Positions 1-12,403 of a DNA stretch of 64,000 nt are shown one piece after another. The stretch lies in assembly GCF_002078875.1 (NCBI RefSeq), contig NC_034412.1:80369575-80433574 (forward strand). The letters are read 5' to 3'. A model generated the notes under the pieces. The model had not been told where the DNA came from. It searched no databases and was given only the letters and a program-made list of their open reading frames with translations. Each line of letters starts with the position of its first letter. Positions within the stretch are counted from its first letter, which is position 1. The position numbers and the translations under genes were made by a program. Source of the DNA: Numida meleagris. Its lineage: Eukaryota; Chordata; Aves; Galliformes; Numididae.

Positions 1-159
1 CACGTCTTTCTCTGCATGTCTGTCACGTTTTGGTAATGAGATAGCAGGGTAAGCCATGTTGACTGTGAGCATTTAAATGATACCGCCTGTCCTGAATCAG
101 TGCACTTGGAAGAGGCTCCGTATCCATCCCATTGGGATTCTTGTCTGCTTGACATTAAA

Positions 160-360
160 TGATGCCCCTTATTACCTATTAAGATGCTTTTTAGAGTTAG
201 TGGGACTATTTAATTAAAATGATGATGTCGAAATATGGTTATAGCAACGCTTGTCACATGCCATTTAATTTTTTCCCTCCTCCTGGTAATGCATATTTAT
301 GAATTTTTATAGAGTTACTCTAATGCTTTGCTTTAAAGGAGTACGAAAATCTTTATGACT
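160..360. promoter_or_regulatory. Candidate conserved non-coding element (weak)
   Basis: This AT-rich block carries a TTTAATTAAAA homeodomain-type core and an ATGCATATTTATGAAT stretch resembling POU/homeodomain sites, without repeat signatures. This is only a resemblance to vertebrate conserved non-coding elements. No alignment was possible, and AT-rich neutral DNA can look the same. Confidence 0.2.
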
Positions 361-3300
361 TGTCTTTTTGTCTGTTTGTTTTAATCACAGAACTCTGAAC
401 AAAGGCCCTGCACACTCCTACGTTTCCACATCTGAAAGTTCTAAATGGAAAATCCCCGATATAATCCCACTGTGGGTTTCCTTCTTGTAGCGTATTTTCT
501 GTTTTAAATACCTGTTTTAGTAGTTTTTAGTTTATAAAAATGTTGATAGTGCTTGCAGAGCTGAAAGAAGTGATGTGAAGAATATACCGTAATCACATAT
601 TGCAGAGTAATTGCATATTTTATATCAATGGTTTTCAGTTGGTAGATAATATTTAATCTCCTGGTAGAAATCTGTAATGACTCGTTTTAGAAACTGACCC
701 TCTAACTTCATCTCAGGAATGAAATATTTCCTAATCCAGTAATGTCTGTCTATACCATCACATCATGTAGATAAAGAAAGCAACTCTAGGCACCCACTGC
801 TAGATTGCTTAACAAAAATAAATGCCAGCAGGTGAATTGCTTGGGGAGTGCTAGGCTAACGTCAAATGTGAGCTGAATGTGTGTTATCACTATATAGAAG
901 CTAGATTAGAGCAGGTGAGGCAAACTTGCTGCTTTTATTATTTTTAAGTAATTGTTAGGTCAATATAATAATAACATAGATATATTGTTTTTTAAAAAAA
1001 CACACACACAATGATCTGAACTTATTTTCACATTGACCAGATTGGCATTGTGTACCCGGGTTAACCAGAGTTTTTAAGTATGGCCAAGACCGAGTCACCA
1101 CAGTGGTGGTGAAAAATGAACAGAAGCCAGGAATGTCAGGGTGAGACTCCAAAGAAACCTAAACAGAACAAGAGAGTGAGAGAGAAAAGCAGAATAATTA
1201 ATAGCATTTTTCTTTTAGTAGAAATGAGCTTAATAGGCAAGTAGCATTTGTTATTAAAACAGTTGTGAATGTTTGAGCCTTGTCCATATTTTCACCAGAT
1301 ACAGTAACAATACATGTAGAAAATGAACGTAGTGTGAAGCCTATGTATTTGTGAAATCTCCACAGTGAAGATGGTGGGTGATTGAAACTAAGCTTCTTTA
1401 GCCACGCTGAAGCACATAAATAGCTGCTAGGATTTCACAGCTTCTGAGCATTAAGAAAGCCCCATTCATTTCCATTCTGAAAATGCTGCTCATCATCATC
1501 TCTAGGTGGTCACTGCGAGGATACGCTTTTCCTATCAAGCCCTATATGACCCCACAGTTATTCATATTAATGAAGAATTTCAGCAATAGGAAGGACTCTG
1601 CATGTTATGTTTTATAAACAATTTTACACTTCCCTGTTCATTTTTAAAGTCCACAGTAAAACAGAGTGTTTTCCAAGGCATAAAAAAGAGAATGGATAAA
1701 AGATTTTTTTTTCTATTCATTTAGTTTTAACAGGTTAATATTTTAATTGGTATTGTTGATTTTATTATAATATATTTCTATTGTATGGCTTTGTCTTGTA
1801 GCCTGAAACAAGGGAAGATGGCATGTGCCACTTGGCTGCCATTAGGGCATGACCATGGATTTGCTCAGTAGGAGTGCACTGGTTTTCTTCAGTACTTTGA
1901 AATTTTGTACTTTGGGGCTTTGAAAATGAAGCAGAACCCCAGGTAAGGTGGTTCTGTGTGGGTCAAATTAATCTTAGATGTAAACATCACCCTGTATTTG
2001 CATACATTATAAGAGTTTATGCTTGGGATTAATTTGGCCCAGAGACTCTGTGAAGATGGAATTCTTTGTGTGCTTGTGGATTATGATGTCAGGAGAGGGG
2101 ATCGCTTTTACTAAGAGAAATAGGCCAAAAATAGAATCATTTCCATAGCTCGGAAATTCCCATAGAATCGTAAAAAGTAATCAGCTGTTAGAAAGAATGA
2201 ATTCTGTGCTTCTAATTTGCAGAAATCCCAGCAGTTGATACTGTGCCCAACCACTCACTAATACAATAAAATATAATTACATAATTAAATACAATGTAGG
2301 ATTTCCATAATAGGGAACTTTATTTCCTTGTCACAGTGTGCACGTTGCTGCTGTTCAAGCTCATAGTTCAACACTGCAACTATTATTAGATACTTGCATA
2401 CCATGTACTCTGCAGGATTTTCCTACAGTGGCACTTTCCAACGTTGGAGAAAATCGTGCACTGTATATAGTGAAAGTTTCATAGGAGATTGCCTAGGATA
2501 CACCTTTTGGATGGGGAGGTATCTTATTAACCACATTTTGATTTGTTAATGGTTTCCCCATTGCTACTACATCTAGCTGATGTAATCTGTATGTTGCTGT
2601 CAAGGACTTGATGGAAGCTTAAATGCAAGTGAATGGGTAATCTGATCATGTAGAAATGTTCTTAGAACCTGATTCTCCATTGCTGAAGCCAGAGAAAAAT
2701 TGAGTAACTATAACTGCAGTAAAAACCCCTTAGACTTACTACAGTAGAGTCTCTGGGTGAGTACTGTCCATTGAAATACAGAAGTATCAACCTAGTTTTA
2801 TTATCATAGTTGTATATTTGTGTGAAAATCTGCAGCATATGAGATTGATTTGTAAGTAGCAAAAAAAGAAAACCATCTGGATCCTGTGCCAAGCAGTGTT
2901 AGCAGGAAAGGTAATCATGGAGGTGGGGTTCCTTAAGCTTGTAAAACTTTGGGTGAAGCGTTTTTGTGTTTTATACGGTTCAGACAGAAGGAATTACTAG
3001 GGATTTGTGATGTTTTTATTGTACAGGATACACATGTAAGAGAAAAGAAAGAGACTAGGAATTAGATTTCAGAGGAAAGAAGTGAAGCCATATGACATAT
3101 AATATGGTGCTCAAATAATTGAGTACGTAGCATTGTCTTGAAAATACTGGTCTTTTTGTGTTCAGCCAGATACATGTTGTTAACAGCAAATGTGAAGTGC
3201 TAAGCTGAGATAAAAGAGCAGTTTTGGCTATCAGTATTGCTCATGACTTTAACTGTTGCTTCTGGTTTGCTCGTAATATCTCTTCCAACACCTTTGTTCC

Positions 3301-3386
3301 ACCCTAATTTCTTCCCGTGTCCCACTTCCACTCTGACCTACTTACCTTCATTTATTGCTGTCCATCAGTGGCCTAGTCCTAATCTC

Positions 3387-3435
3387 GTTAAAGTCAATGG
3401 ACAAGCTATAACTGATGTCAGTGATGCAGGAGAAA
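3387..3435. repeat. Possible relic of an old sauropsid dispersed repeat
   Basis: The words AAAGTCAATGGACAAGCT and GATGTCAGTGATGCAGGAG resemble a degenerate repeat common in reptile genomes, whose core reads like 'CATTGACTTCAATGGGAG' and is often followed by GCAGGATCAGG-like text. The match is short and from memory, so chance is a real alternative. Confidence 0.2.
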
Positions 3436-4282
3436 TCCCAGATCTGCAGTTCCTTGCTTGTCCTAATCAGTCAGATCATCATCATTAATTTAATGCAATT
3501 TAAATCAAAACACAGAATGCTTTTAGTATACCTGCTAGCACACGAATTGCATAACCCTGAGCCTCTGAGCACAAGCTTTTGTGCCGAGTTCCTTTCTAGC
3601 TGAGCAGCTGCCCGCCTTGCATTTTAGCTGTGCTGCAAGTAAGAGTCTGAAGAACTGTGAAGTCTTTGGGGTTGGCATGTTCTCTTTGTAGACTACAGAA
3701 TCAACTGACTTGTGAGTAATCTGTGTAGATGTGCGTGTAGAGTACTTTCACAGTCATAATCCTGAATAGTTCAAATTTAATTATGACTAGAGATTCTATA
3801 TTTCATTTATATGTAAAATTAAAGGAAAATATGCAGAAGCTAATCCTATTCCAAGACTGACTCCAAATATTTCTGAGCTAAAATGTTTGTAACATAGAAA
3901 TCTTATTAAAATTCCTATTTCTACACATTTTACTAGTAATTTGGTTTAAAAATTGCAAGACTGTAGTTTCATTTGACTGAGAGAAGAATTATGAGACTGT
4001 AGACAGACTAACTGCAGTTTTAACAATGCTAAAATCGATTATAAATCAGAAAAGGAGGGAAAGAGTACACATGCCATAATAATAATTTATTTGATGGTGC
4101 TATTGAATATACATATAGCTTACAGATTATGTGTTTCTAGTACACTAAAAATAAAAAGGCTAAGCGCTGGAACATTATTTTTTTTATATGAGGATGCAAT
4201 GCTAAAGGGGAGAGAACTTTTTGGAATGATAATCAGACTGCTGCAGAACCTGCAGAGTTATACAGCCTCCTGCACCAGTTTC

Positions 4283-4303
4283 AAAAAAAAAAAAAAAAAA
4301 AAA
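4283..4303 (+). repeat. Poly(A) run, 21 bases
   Basis: An uninterrupted run of 21 A follows CACCAGTTTC. It could be the tail of an old retroposed sequence, but the upstream 200 bases show no recognisable transcript and no flanking target-site duplication was seen. A simple homopolymer is the default reading. Confidence 0.9.
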
Positions 4304-5302
4304 GCAACAGAGTTGTCATCTTTTGTACATTTTTCTATTTTTTTCATATTCTTACTGGTGAGTTCCTCCCTGATTTCAGAACTGTTTTTTGAGCCCAGTG
4401 TCAGAAATACCCTGTCCCTGTATAGTCCTCCACTCAAATCCCGTGGTCACTACTGGCATGTGCTTTGGGAAGCAGACTTTGCATCAGGGCCTAAAAACAC
4501 AGCAGTGGTAACTCTTGACAGGCTGTAGGTAAGGCTATATGGATTTCAGCAGCATGGGAACATAGTTGGGCATTTGTTTTGTCCTTATGAACTGAATTTA
4601 CAAGATTTATTTGAGCTTTTCTTTTGGCTGTCAGTAGTACTGTATGCATACCCATAACGTACTTCTTCTTGTCCAATTTTCAAGCAAAACTCGGATTCTG
4701 AAACGTTCCTATTAGCAATATTACTGTTATGATGAAGCTTTCTCTGAGTCTCTCAGGGTGAGGCACAAAGTCTGGTCAAGGTGCAAGCTTAGCCAGCTTC
4801 TTTATCTGTATTTACAAATTCTGTTTAATAGGAGCAATAATATGTAGCAGCCAAAAGATAATTGTACTCATAGTTTAGCTGAAATCGGTTGTCCTGAAGG
4901 GTTGCGCTTTGTAATATTGGTCTGTGCTCTAACTGCTCGGAAAGGCATTGTTGTGTGTTATTGCCTAATTGGCTAACTGTAATTGCCTACACTGGGCACT
5001 GATCTTAAAAGTTAATCTATGTTGGAGGCAGGAAGATTAATTGGGGCATTCACCATCCCATGGATTTCTAATCAAGTGACATCCCCTTGAAATGGCGGGC
5101 TATGAGCACAGCAGAGTCCAAAATGAACAGCAGACAGCATGTGCCTTCTGGAGTGAGCTGCTCGTTGTCCTGAGGCTCCTCTTTGCGCACCCTCATGTAG
5201 CACTTAGGACTCAAGATTTTAGAGGGATTGTGGCTGAGGAAAGGCACAAATGATTTGAGGTATACTGTGTTAGGTGAATCCCGTGTGCTTACTTGCTAAC
5301 GT

Positions 5303-5660
5303 TCATAGAATCACAGAATCATAGAATGGCCTGGGTTGAAAAGGACCTCAAAGATCATCAAGTCTCAACCCCCCCGCCAAGTGCAGGGTCGCCAACCACT
5401 AGACCAGACTGCCCAGAGCCACGTCCAGTCTGGCCTTGAATGCCTCCAGGGACAGGGCATCCACAACCTCCCTGGGCAACCTGTTCCAGTGCGTCACCAC
5501 CCTCTGTGTGAAAAACTTCCTTCTAATATCTAACCTAAATCTCCGCTGTCTCAGCTTAAAACCACTCCCCCTTGTCCTATCGCTATCCACCCTCACAAAC
5601 AATCGATCCCCCTCCTGTTTATACGCTCCCTTCAAGTATTGGAAGGCCACAATGAGGTCT
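5303..5660 (-). mobile_element. CR1 non-LTR retrotransposon, 5'-truncated 3' end
   Basis: Read on the minus strand this is the last ~360 bp of a CR1 LINE. It contains the C-terminal end of ORF2, a stop codon, a short 3' UTR and the terminal octamer repeat, seen on the plus strand as AGAATCACAGAATCATAGAAT at 5308-5328. CR1 elements insert by target-primed reverse transcription and are usually severely 5'-truncated, as here. The homology fades near 5660, where the plus strand enters unrelated GC-richer sequence. The ORF remnant has no internal stop, so this is one of the younger copies in the window. I do not assign a subfamily. Confidence 0.95.
5399..5659 (-). pseudogene. CR1 ORF2 C-terminal fragment (reverse-transcriptase tail)
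   Basis: This minus-strand frame is uninterrupted for about 86 codons and ends in TAG at 5399-5401. It carries the characteristic CR1 C-terminal peptide, with [14 protein letters not shown] near the start, then [34 protein letters not shown] and the terminal GSLV. This part lies beyond the RT catalytic domain, so no FADD box or endonuclease is present and the fragment cannot work alone. The frame extends upstream to an ATG at 5767, but residues 1 to about 36 are outside the element and are chance translation of flanking DNA. It is a dead fragment, not a host gene. Confidence 0.93.
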
Positions 5661-6794
5661 ACGTTGATGGAGAACCATGGCAGTTCTGCTTTAATGTGCC
5701 CTTGGACTTGAGGACAGCTCTGCTTCTGGCTTGCAGTGCCTAGACTGAGCCCCAGCCCTGCTTCCACCTCGGCACGTGCTCAGGCTTTGGTAGCGGTGAG
5801 CTGCTCCCAGCAGTCTGCCCAGCTGCCCCAAGGCCTGCCCGTGGTGCTGCACTGCGGCCTGGTAGTGCCAGCACCAGCGCGCTGCGGAGGTCACTGTTGA
5901 ATCTGGGTAAAGATCAGACTTTGCAAAGACATGCTGAACATTTTACGTAGATGGGAACCTTCCTTACATAACTTGAAATCCAGTCCTACTACATGCTTCC
6001 ACCACAACAGCTGAATCAAGGAGATGGGAAACTAATGGATGTTGTATCATGTGGCTTTGGAAGGAGATGGACTCAGTGTACTGCAGTGAAATGTCACATT
6101 CCTGAAGGTCCTGAAACGAACAAGCTCAGTGTCACATCGCTCTGCAGCCTCTCACACGATGCCAGTCCTGTGCATGTGATCTGCCCTGAAATAAGAAAGC
6201 CACTGCTTTATTTATGAGAGTTGTGCCAGAACTGCAACCTGGGTGGCAGCGTCACTTGATCGCCTCGGTGTGTGGTCACTGCCTGCTGCGTGGGGAGGAG
6301 GAGTGTTTCTGACAGACCAGGTTAACCGGGAGGAGGCTTGGTCAGCCTGTCCTGCTGCTGTGGGGCCGTTCAATGCACAACATGATCCAGCTGCTGAATT
6401 TGGGAAGTTTGTTTATAACTTTTAGTGTGTCTGATTCTTTAAAAGAACGCTGGCCTCACTCCAGAGACAACAGAATGTAACTCAGTGTCAGGAAGTGAGA
6501 CACAGTGGGGGCCTCACCGTGGAAAGTTGAAGACATGGTGCTGGCTACCAGAGATGTCACCCTGCATTCCTCGGGCATGGGATCCACCACCTGGCAGCCA
6601 TTTCATGTCGGCTGTGTGCTGCTGGCGCCTCTGCTTGTTACAGGAATTCAGCTAAGAATAAAGACAGATTTCATGTTTGATAGGATGCGACAGGCTCCTA
6701 GCGCTGTCTTTTCATCCCTTTGTTGAGGGGCTGGTTCTTGCTCTCTTTTGAGCTGCATGAGCACTTGGCAGTTGTGGCAGATAGGTTTACATAC
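5661..6794. other. Gene-free, locally GC-rich stretch
   Basis: The part up to about 5900 is clearly GC-richer than its surroundings, with many CAGC/CTGC words and a short GCGCGC-like patch near 5876. It lies directly beside the CR1 truncation point. I cannot say whether it is a further old repeat or unique sequence. The rest (5900-6794) is ordinary sequence with short overlapping frames on both strands and no recognisable domain. Confidence 0.6.
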
Positions 6795-7060
6795 AGAATC
6801 GTGGTAGTGATGCCTGAGGGGACCACTGTGGCCATCCAGTTTGATCTATAACATAAACACACTCCTTGAACTCACCAGATTTAGTTCATTGTTGAGCTAT
6901 AACCTCTCTTTTAGGGAAAATGTCTGATCCTGAAAATTGCAAGTGACAGGCAGTGTACTGCAGCCCATGGTAATCGCTCCAGCACTTAATTACCCACACA
7001 GACTGCTTCATTTCTAGTCAAATTTTGTGTTCTTTGACCCCCTGTCATGAGATCTTCCGT
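6795..7060 (-). mobile_element. Ancient CR1/L3-like LINE fragment
   Basis: On the plus strand this matches the reverse complement of an old amniote CR1/L3-type LINE. The order of landmarks is GACCACTGTGGCCATCCAGT, TTGAACTCACCAGATTTAG, the GAAAATTGCAAGTGACAGG section, a CACTTAATTACCCACACAG box, and TTCATTTCTAGTCAAATTTTG, followed by a weak ATGAGATCTTCC. The consensus order is the one I recall for repeats shared by turtles, crocodilians and birds. Heavy divergence and small indels indicate great age, and no open frame survives. The left end near 6795 (ACAGAATCGTGG) resembles the 3' end of the element. Exact limits and subfamily need a repeat library. Confidence 0.62.
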
Positions 7061-9199
7061 TTTCTGTGCTGGGTAGTCTTTGGATCCCAGCTACAGTGCT
7101 GTGTAAAACTTAAGTGTGCCATGGGCATCAGGGGGAGTAGAGCAGTGCTGATGAAAGGGTTTACAACGCTCCTGTTGGGCCAGGGTGCTGTGGAAATAGC
7201 CCTGACCTAAGCCCAGGAGGCAAAAAGCTTTGGATGTTGCAAATTTCTGGCTGAGGTCTGTCCTTAGCTGTTGAGAGAGAATCTTGGAATACAGTCCTGT
7301 TGGCAAGTGTGCAAATACTTTCAGCTTTAACTTAAACTCTTGGCTAACTGTACATTTTATTACAGGGTCAGAAACAATATTTCTTAATTACCATTTGTTT
7401 GTTATTATGGAGGAAAAGTGAATTTTATTTCAGTGAAAAAAAGACAGTTTTCCAGGTTTACATTAAACTTGAACAAAAAATCCAATAATGTTATTGGTGG
7501 GAAGATTAAGATAACGTATGAGAACAGTCTGTGCTTTGAACTCTGCTTTTCTGCCTCACAGCTGCAGCTGACCCCAGCTCCATCGCTAGATGTCCATCCA
7601 AGCAGTGCTGCTGGCACCCATGACATGTCCCACAGCTAATCCCTGCAGGGACTTACTGGCTAGGCGCTGATCCTGGGGCTCTGCAATGGGAAATGCCAGG
7701 GTTTGCTGTCCTGGGAAGCCTATGAGGATTCCAGCTCCTGTGCAGAGATAGGGATATTAGAAAGACAGCCCAGTAAATGAGCAAAAAAGAAAGCAGAATG
7801 GTTGGTGTACAGGTGCTAGAAAGGTTGTGCTCATTTATTTTGAAAGTTAGTTTTTCTTATAAGAGTAACAACAACGAGAACACCTATCATTGAATGTTTA
7901 ATAGTAGCCATTATAGAATGTAATAAGCAGAGCCTGCTGATATGATGCAATAGTATTTTGCTTTGCAGTCTAGTCTCCTCAGCCCATGATGAGGGTCTTC
8001 TGCACAGTGACCTCCGAAGCCGCCACCAGCACTAGATGTGTTGGTGCACTTCATTCACCTGGTCAGTAAATTAGGAGCAGTGATCTGGCTGCAGCCTTCC
8101 TACCAGCTTTCAGCCTGATGGAGAAATGCTTCTCAAGTTGAAAGGAAAATGAAATAATTAAGTAACCGTAGAAAAGCTGAGCTGTTGCTTACAGGTTGCT
8201 TCAGTAAGAAAATCTCATAGACAATTGTCTGCTCTCCAGAAGCCTTCCCTCTGTCCAATTCGTTTTGCTCATCTGAGAGAAAGCAAGGGCGCTCTGACTG
8301 CTCTCAATTGCTATATGGAATATAGGGTGAAAGACAATCTCGAGAGTGGCTTGCTGCTGGGTTATTAAAGATATTGTATCTAATGAGACCTTGTACTTGC
8401 AAGACCTTGAAATGCACCGGTGCCTTGCTTACTGACTGCCAGTGCAAGTGGGGAGGTCTGCATTACCCAGATTTTCATTTTTCACTTCGATTCTTGTTCT
8501 GAAGTCACCACAAGAAGAGCTATGTGCATTTGTAGCTCATTTTTTAGGCCAAGTGAGCTTAATCATTTCCTTGGGTTTCCATAAACTCGTAAGGTTGTGG
8601 TACAAGTTGTGTAATCAACCATGACAAGATTATCACTTGTCTTGAGGTGTATTTAGATTGACTTTTTAGGTGACTCGGATGTTAAGTATTGAGTTTTTTC
8701 TGAACTGTATTGTCAGGAGGAAAATTCATCTTGAACAGCTGGTTGAAGTGAAACTGTATCATCCATTAAAATTAAAATGATCATTTCTGAATAAAAGTGG
8801 CTTTTAAGCTTGCTCCTGGCACCAAAATAAGAAATCAGTTTATTTCTCTCATGAACACTTCTTTTTTATTAGCATATATCATGTATTTAACCCTTTATAC
8901 ACACTTGCAGGTGTCTTAAACCCTGTATTTTAAGATGTTATGACTTTGGGGTCATTATCTGGATGCATAAAGAACTGTGTATATCTTATTCCTGGTTTCC
9001 TGTGCTGGAAGATTTTTTAGAGTGGAAGTTCTATGCTGTTACTTTGGTGTAAAACCAAGAGACCTTGCTGGTGTCCTAAAACTAGTGACCCCCCTATCTG
9101 TTAGAAGTCTTTAACTGATCAAGAAAAAATTGTGGCTTTTATCGGGTTCTGATAATGCTGAGAAAGATATGTATGAAAAGATATGTAAATAGGATATAA

Positions 9200-9420
9200 A
9201 ATTACTCAGCTACTCTTGAAAAAAAAATAACGTTTACTTCAGCTTTATAGCTAATTTGCTTTTTTACCGGGGCTATTTTAATTAGCAGCATGAATTTTAG
9301 ATAGTTTATTTTTTGATTGTGTAAAAATACTCTTTCAGAAAGATTTATTTATAAACAGCCCAGGTACTCAGCAGTAATATTTCAATGGCATCTGTAAAAC
9401 AAGGTGTTGCATAAAAGACA
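9200..9420. promoter_or_regulatory. Candidate conserved non-coding element
   Basis: This AT-rich block has clustered homeodomain-type cores (TAGCTAATTTGC, TTTTAATTAGCAGC), a forkhead-like TTATTTATAAACA and an unbroken non-repetitive texture typical of vertebrate conserved elements. No conservation data were available. The call is a nomination based on motif density only. Confidence 0.25.
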
Positions 9421-9432
9421 ATTCTTGCTCTC

Positions 9433-9449
9433 TTTTTTTTTTTTTTTTT
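9433..9449 (-). repeat. Poly(T) run, 17 bases
   Basis: A run of 17 T is directly preceded by CTCTC. It is read as a homopolymer, since no upstream minus-strand transcript-like sequence could be recognised. Confidence 0.9.
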
Positions 9450-9641
9450 GCCTTACCAACAGGATAGTTGATGGCACGTTTTATTTTCTTACTACTTTTA
9501 GCTGATAACAGCAGAGTGAACAATAAGTGATGATCAAACAATTAAATGAAAATTTAAAAATCTACTCAAGTTTTCTCTCCTGACATTCTACTGTATAAAA
9601 CACTAATAATAATCTCTTATATTTTAATGATGATTTTCACT

Positions 9642-9655
9642 CCAGCAGGGCGCAG
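9642..9655 (+). promoter_or_regulatory. CTCF-like motif (weak)
   Basis: CCAGCAGGGCGCAG differs at one core position from the familiar CTCF consensus form CCAGCAGGGGGCGC. A single 14-base word in 64 kb can arise by chance, and binding depends on cell context. It is noted only as a possible insulator site in an otherwise CpG-poor region. Confidence 0.22.
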
Positions 9656-12403
9656 TAGGCTTTACAGACTTCAGGGTTCGTTCATCTGTTCGTTGATGCC
9701 ATAGGAAAGTTTCTATGTATTTTAGTATCTGTAGCACTGAGCGCTAAGTGTCTGTTGGCACCAGTTTTGGACCAGTTTGTGTTCCACTGCTGTTCTGTGG
9801 AGCTGATGGCATTCAGCACCTTACAGAATCAAGCCTAGGTAAAAGTGCATAACCCATATACTTTCAGTGAGATTCTTGCATGTGACATGGGAAAAAGCGT
9901 GAGTATTGACACAGACTTTATTTTGTGTATAACTGAGCAAGGTTCCTACTTGAGTCTGAAATACCGCTAGTGCCATTGTGTTAGTGTCTGGGTATAAATT
10001 ATACAATTAAACTATAAAATTTATGAAAGATTTTCCTGGAATGTAGTTACATCATGAATCTTAAGAAGGAACGGTACAGTAATGTATTGGTCCTGTGGTC
10101 ATTTTTCCCACATGCAACCATAATTTACCTGATGTTATGAGGGTTACTCACTCACTGAAGTGACTGGAGGTGGGAAAATTGCCACTGTATTTGTTTCCAG
10201 AAAATATATATTGAAAAGTTTTTTTTAGCTTTATTTTTACAGTGAGAAAAAAGAACATCATATATGGTACTATCTTTGCAGTCTTTGCGCAGAACTGTGA
10301 ATTCTCAATGCAGAATGACATTTCCAACAGTGAGCGTTTTGTGGATGTCGATTTGAGAATATTCTCTGCAAGGCTCCAAATGGAAAGTTTTGCAAACTGT
10401 TAAAGCCATTAAGCAATTAGACTAATCAAGTGTTCAATCACCATAATTTCCTGAAAGAATGTTCAATAAGTACAGTGACCCTTTCAAGAGGAAAGATCAG
10501 AAAGTCACAAAGAATTGAGAAACTACTTCTGAATCTCCCGGTGTTCAAAACCATACATAAAATTGTGTCCTCCAAAGGCATAATTCCCAAATGAATGTAA
10601 TGTTCGACTATAAACAACCTTTTCTAGATGGAGTCTTGTAGTCAATACACTGTAATGGACAAATTATGTCATTTATCCTCTGTTTTTATCAGCCTTGCTC
10701 TTCCTACAAGTTGGGAATGTGATTTATTCATAAATGAGATATTTGGATGTTTATTTAAACATTGAAGTCTCTTTTATAAAATAGACTATTTTTCTCATGA
10801 AAACGACGCGCCGTGGACAATACTGTGGTTCCTGCTGTTAGAAAAGAGTAATTACTTACAGCCACTTTTATAATATGCTTGGTTGCTAAATGCATAAATC
10901 TAATAATGCAACAATACAATGCTACAATGAGCTTCATGAATTGGAAAAAGATAGAATTTAAATGCTTTTGGCACCTGACATACATTTCTCAGAGAAGGTC
11001 TATAATTTCCTGTGTTAGAGCTCGCTGTATCCTTTAATGAATGCAACTGGAAAGTAGAGTAAAGAATGTTTTCAGATTCATATATTTAGTCTACGAGGTA
11101 CTGTTTTGCTTATTTCTTTTGATTTTAAAGCTATCAACCTTATTTGAGAAGTTTATCCTTTTTGTAGGGAGAAAATGGAAGTAAAGGATGGCAAATTGTA
11201 CTTGGAAATTAAGACTCAATAATGCAAAGCTAAAATCAGGATCCCTGTCTGTTGTTGCTCAAGCGTATTCTGAATGCCTCCGTATTACTTATATACATTT
11301 TGAGTCTGTGTTTGTAAATGTTAATGTCTGCTTGCCTGACTCACAGTGCATTTACGGAAAAGCAGTAGATTATGTTGTAGCTTTCTGTGGTTTCTTTGAC
11401 CTAAGCATCAGCCATGAAAGTTTAATGTAATCTTCTCTAGTGTACCCAGCAGCCATACAAGTGTAAGCACAAGCCATAATTCCCACAGTGATCTCTTCAG
11501 CATTGATGCAGGACTTTCTTGTTCCAAACGTGGGTTAGGTTTACAAAAGCAGCATCAGTGTTAAAATAAGCAGCACTATATCCTCCTCGGCATCACCAAA
11601 ACAATTTTAGAGAGCACTGGAAAAGTGCAGTATTTTAAGGCTAAATCTGATGCTGAAGCTGACTGTACAGTGGAGATCAGTGTATGTGGTTCTGGGAATC
11701 AAAATACTTGGAGAACAATTTTGTCCGTATTGGAAATGCGTTTTGCTGTATCGGTCTCTTTTAAGACTGTGCTGATGATAAGAGGAAGCTATCTAGCTCT
11801 CTGGTAGATAACACTGAGATCTGTGCAAGAGAGCAAGCAGCTGGCTCCCCAGAGGATCTCCAGCATGCGGGCTGCTCTCCACTGACCTGAGCTGAATGTG
11901 TGGCTCTTCAGAATCCTGCTGTTATGTATTCCACCTTTGCTGCTGCTGGAGGGAAGCTAGTGGATTGCAAACAAGAGGAGCTGTCTGCTTGGAATGGAGG
12001 CTTAACAAGGCAGGAACACTTAGTGCAGAGGTATCAAAAGAATTCATGTCACATCTGTGTGAGAAAAATTACTGCATTTCACACACCTGTGTTTCATAAC
12101 CCAATCCAATTTGAGTCTTCCTTAAATCATTCTGAACCTATGTTCATGCAGTGCTGGAAAAGAGAATCTTGTGGAAAAGCTTTTCAGGAATGTCATAAAA
12201 ATCTTAAGAGGAAAATATTTACTTTTCCTTGTGACATTGCCTACCCTTCAAGTGCGGAAGTCATGGCAGTCCTCTGGCCTGATCAAGAGAAATTACTTAG
12301 ATATTTCACATGCTAAGTGCCTCTTGTGTTGACCAATTCCATGCAAGCCATCAAATGATTCTGCTTCACCTTTGCCCTCAGTCTCATTTAATTAGATCCA
12401 AGT

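Larger units (their letters stand above)
1..5302. other. Gene-free AT-rich unique DNA
   Basis: No gene or recognised mobile element was found here. The open frames on either strand are short and show no domain. The stretch contains a 21-base A run and two weak old-repeat or regulatory candidates listed separately. The 145-codon plus frame at 4091-4528 runs through the A run, which it translates as a block of lysines, and has no other sign of coding. Confidence 0.7.
7061..12403. other. Gene-free unique DNA
   Basis: No supported gene was found. Frames of 60-138 codons occur, for example plus 11900-12316, but they have no domain, no consistent frame partner and no codon signature that I can recognise. 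The segment is AT-rich, especially 8640-10800. Candidate regulatory sites inside it are listed separately. Confidence 0.65.

Noticed and set aside
1001..1010. CACACACACA run
   Set aside because: Five units only, too short to report as a microsatellite.
4091..4528. 145-codon plus-strand frame
   Set aside because: It reads through a 21-base A run giving a lysine block, and has no domain and no supporting context.
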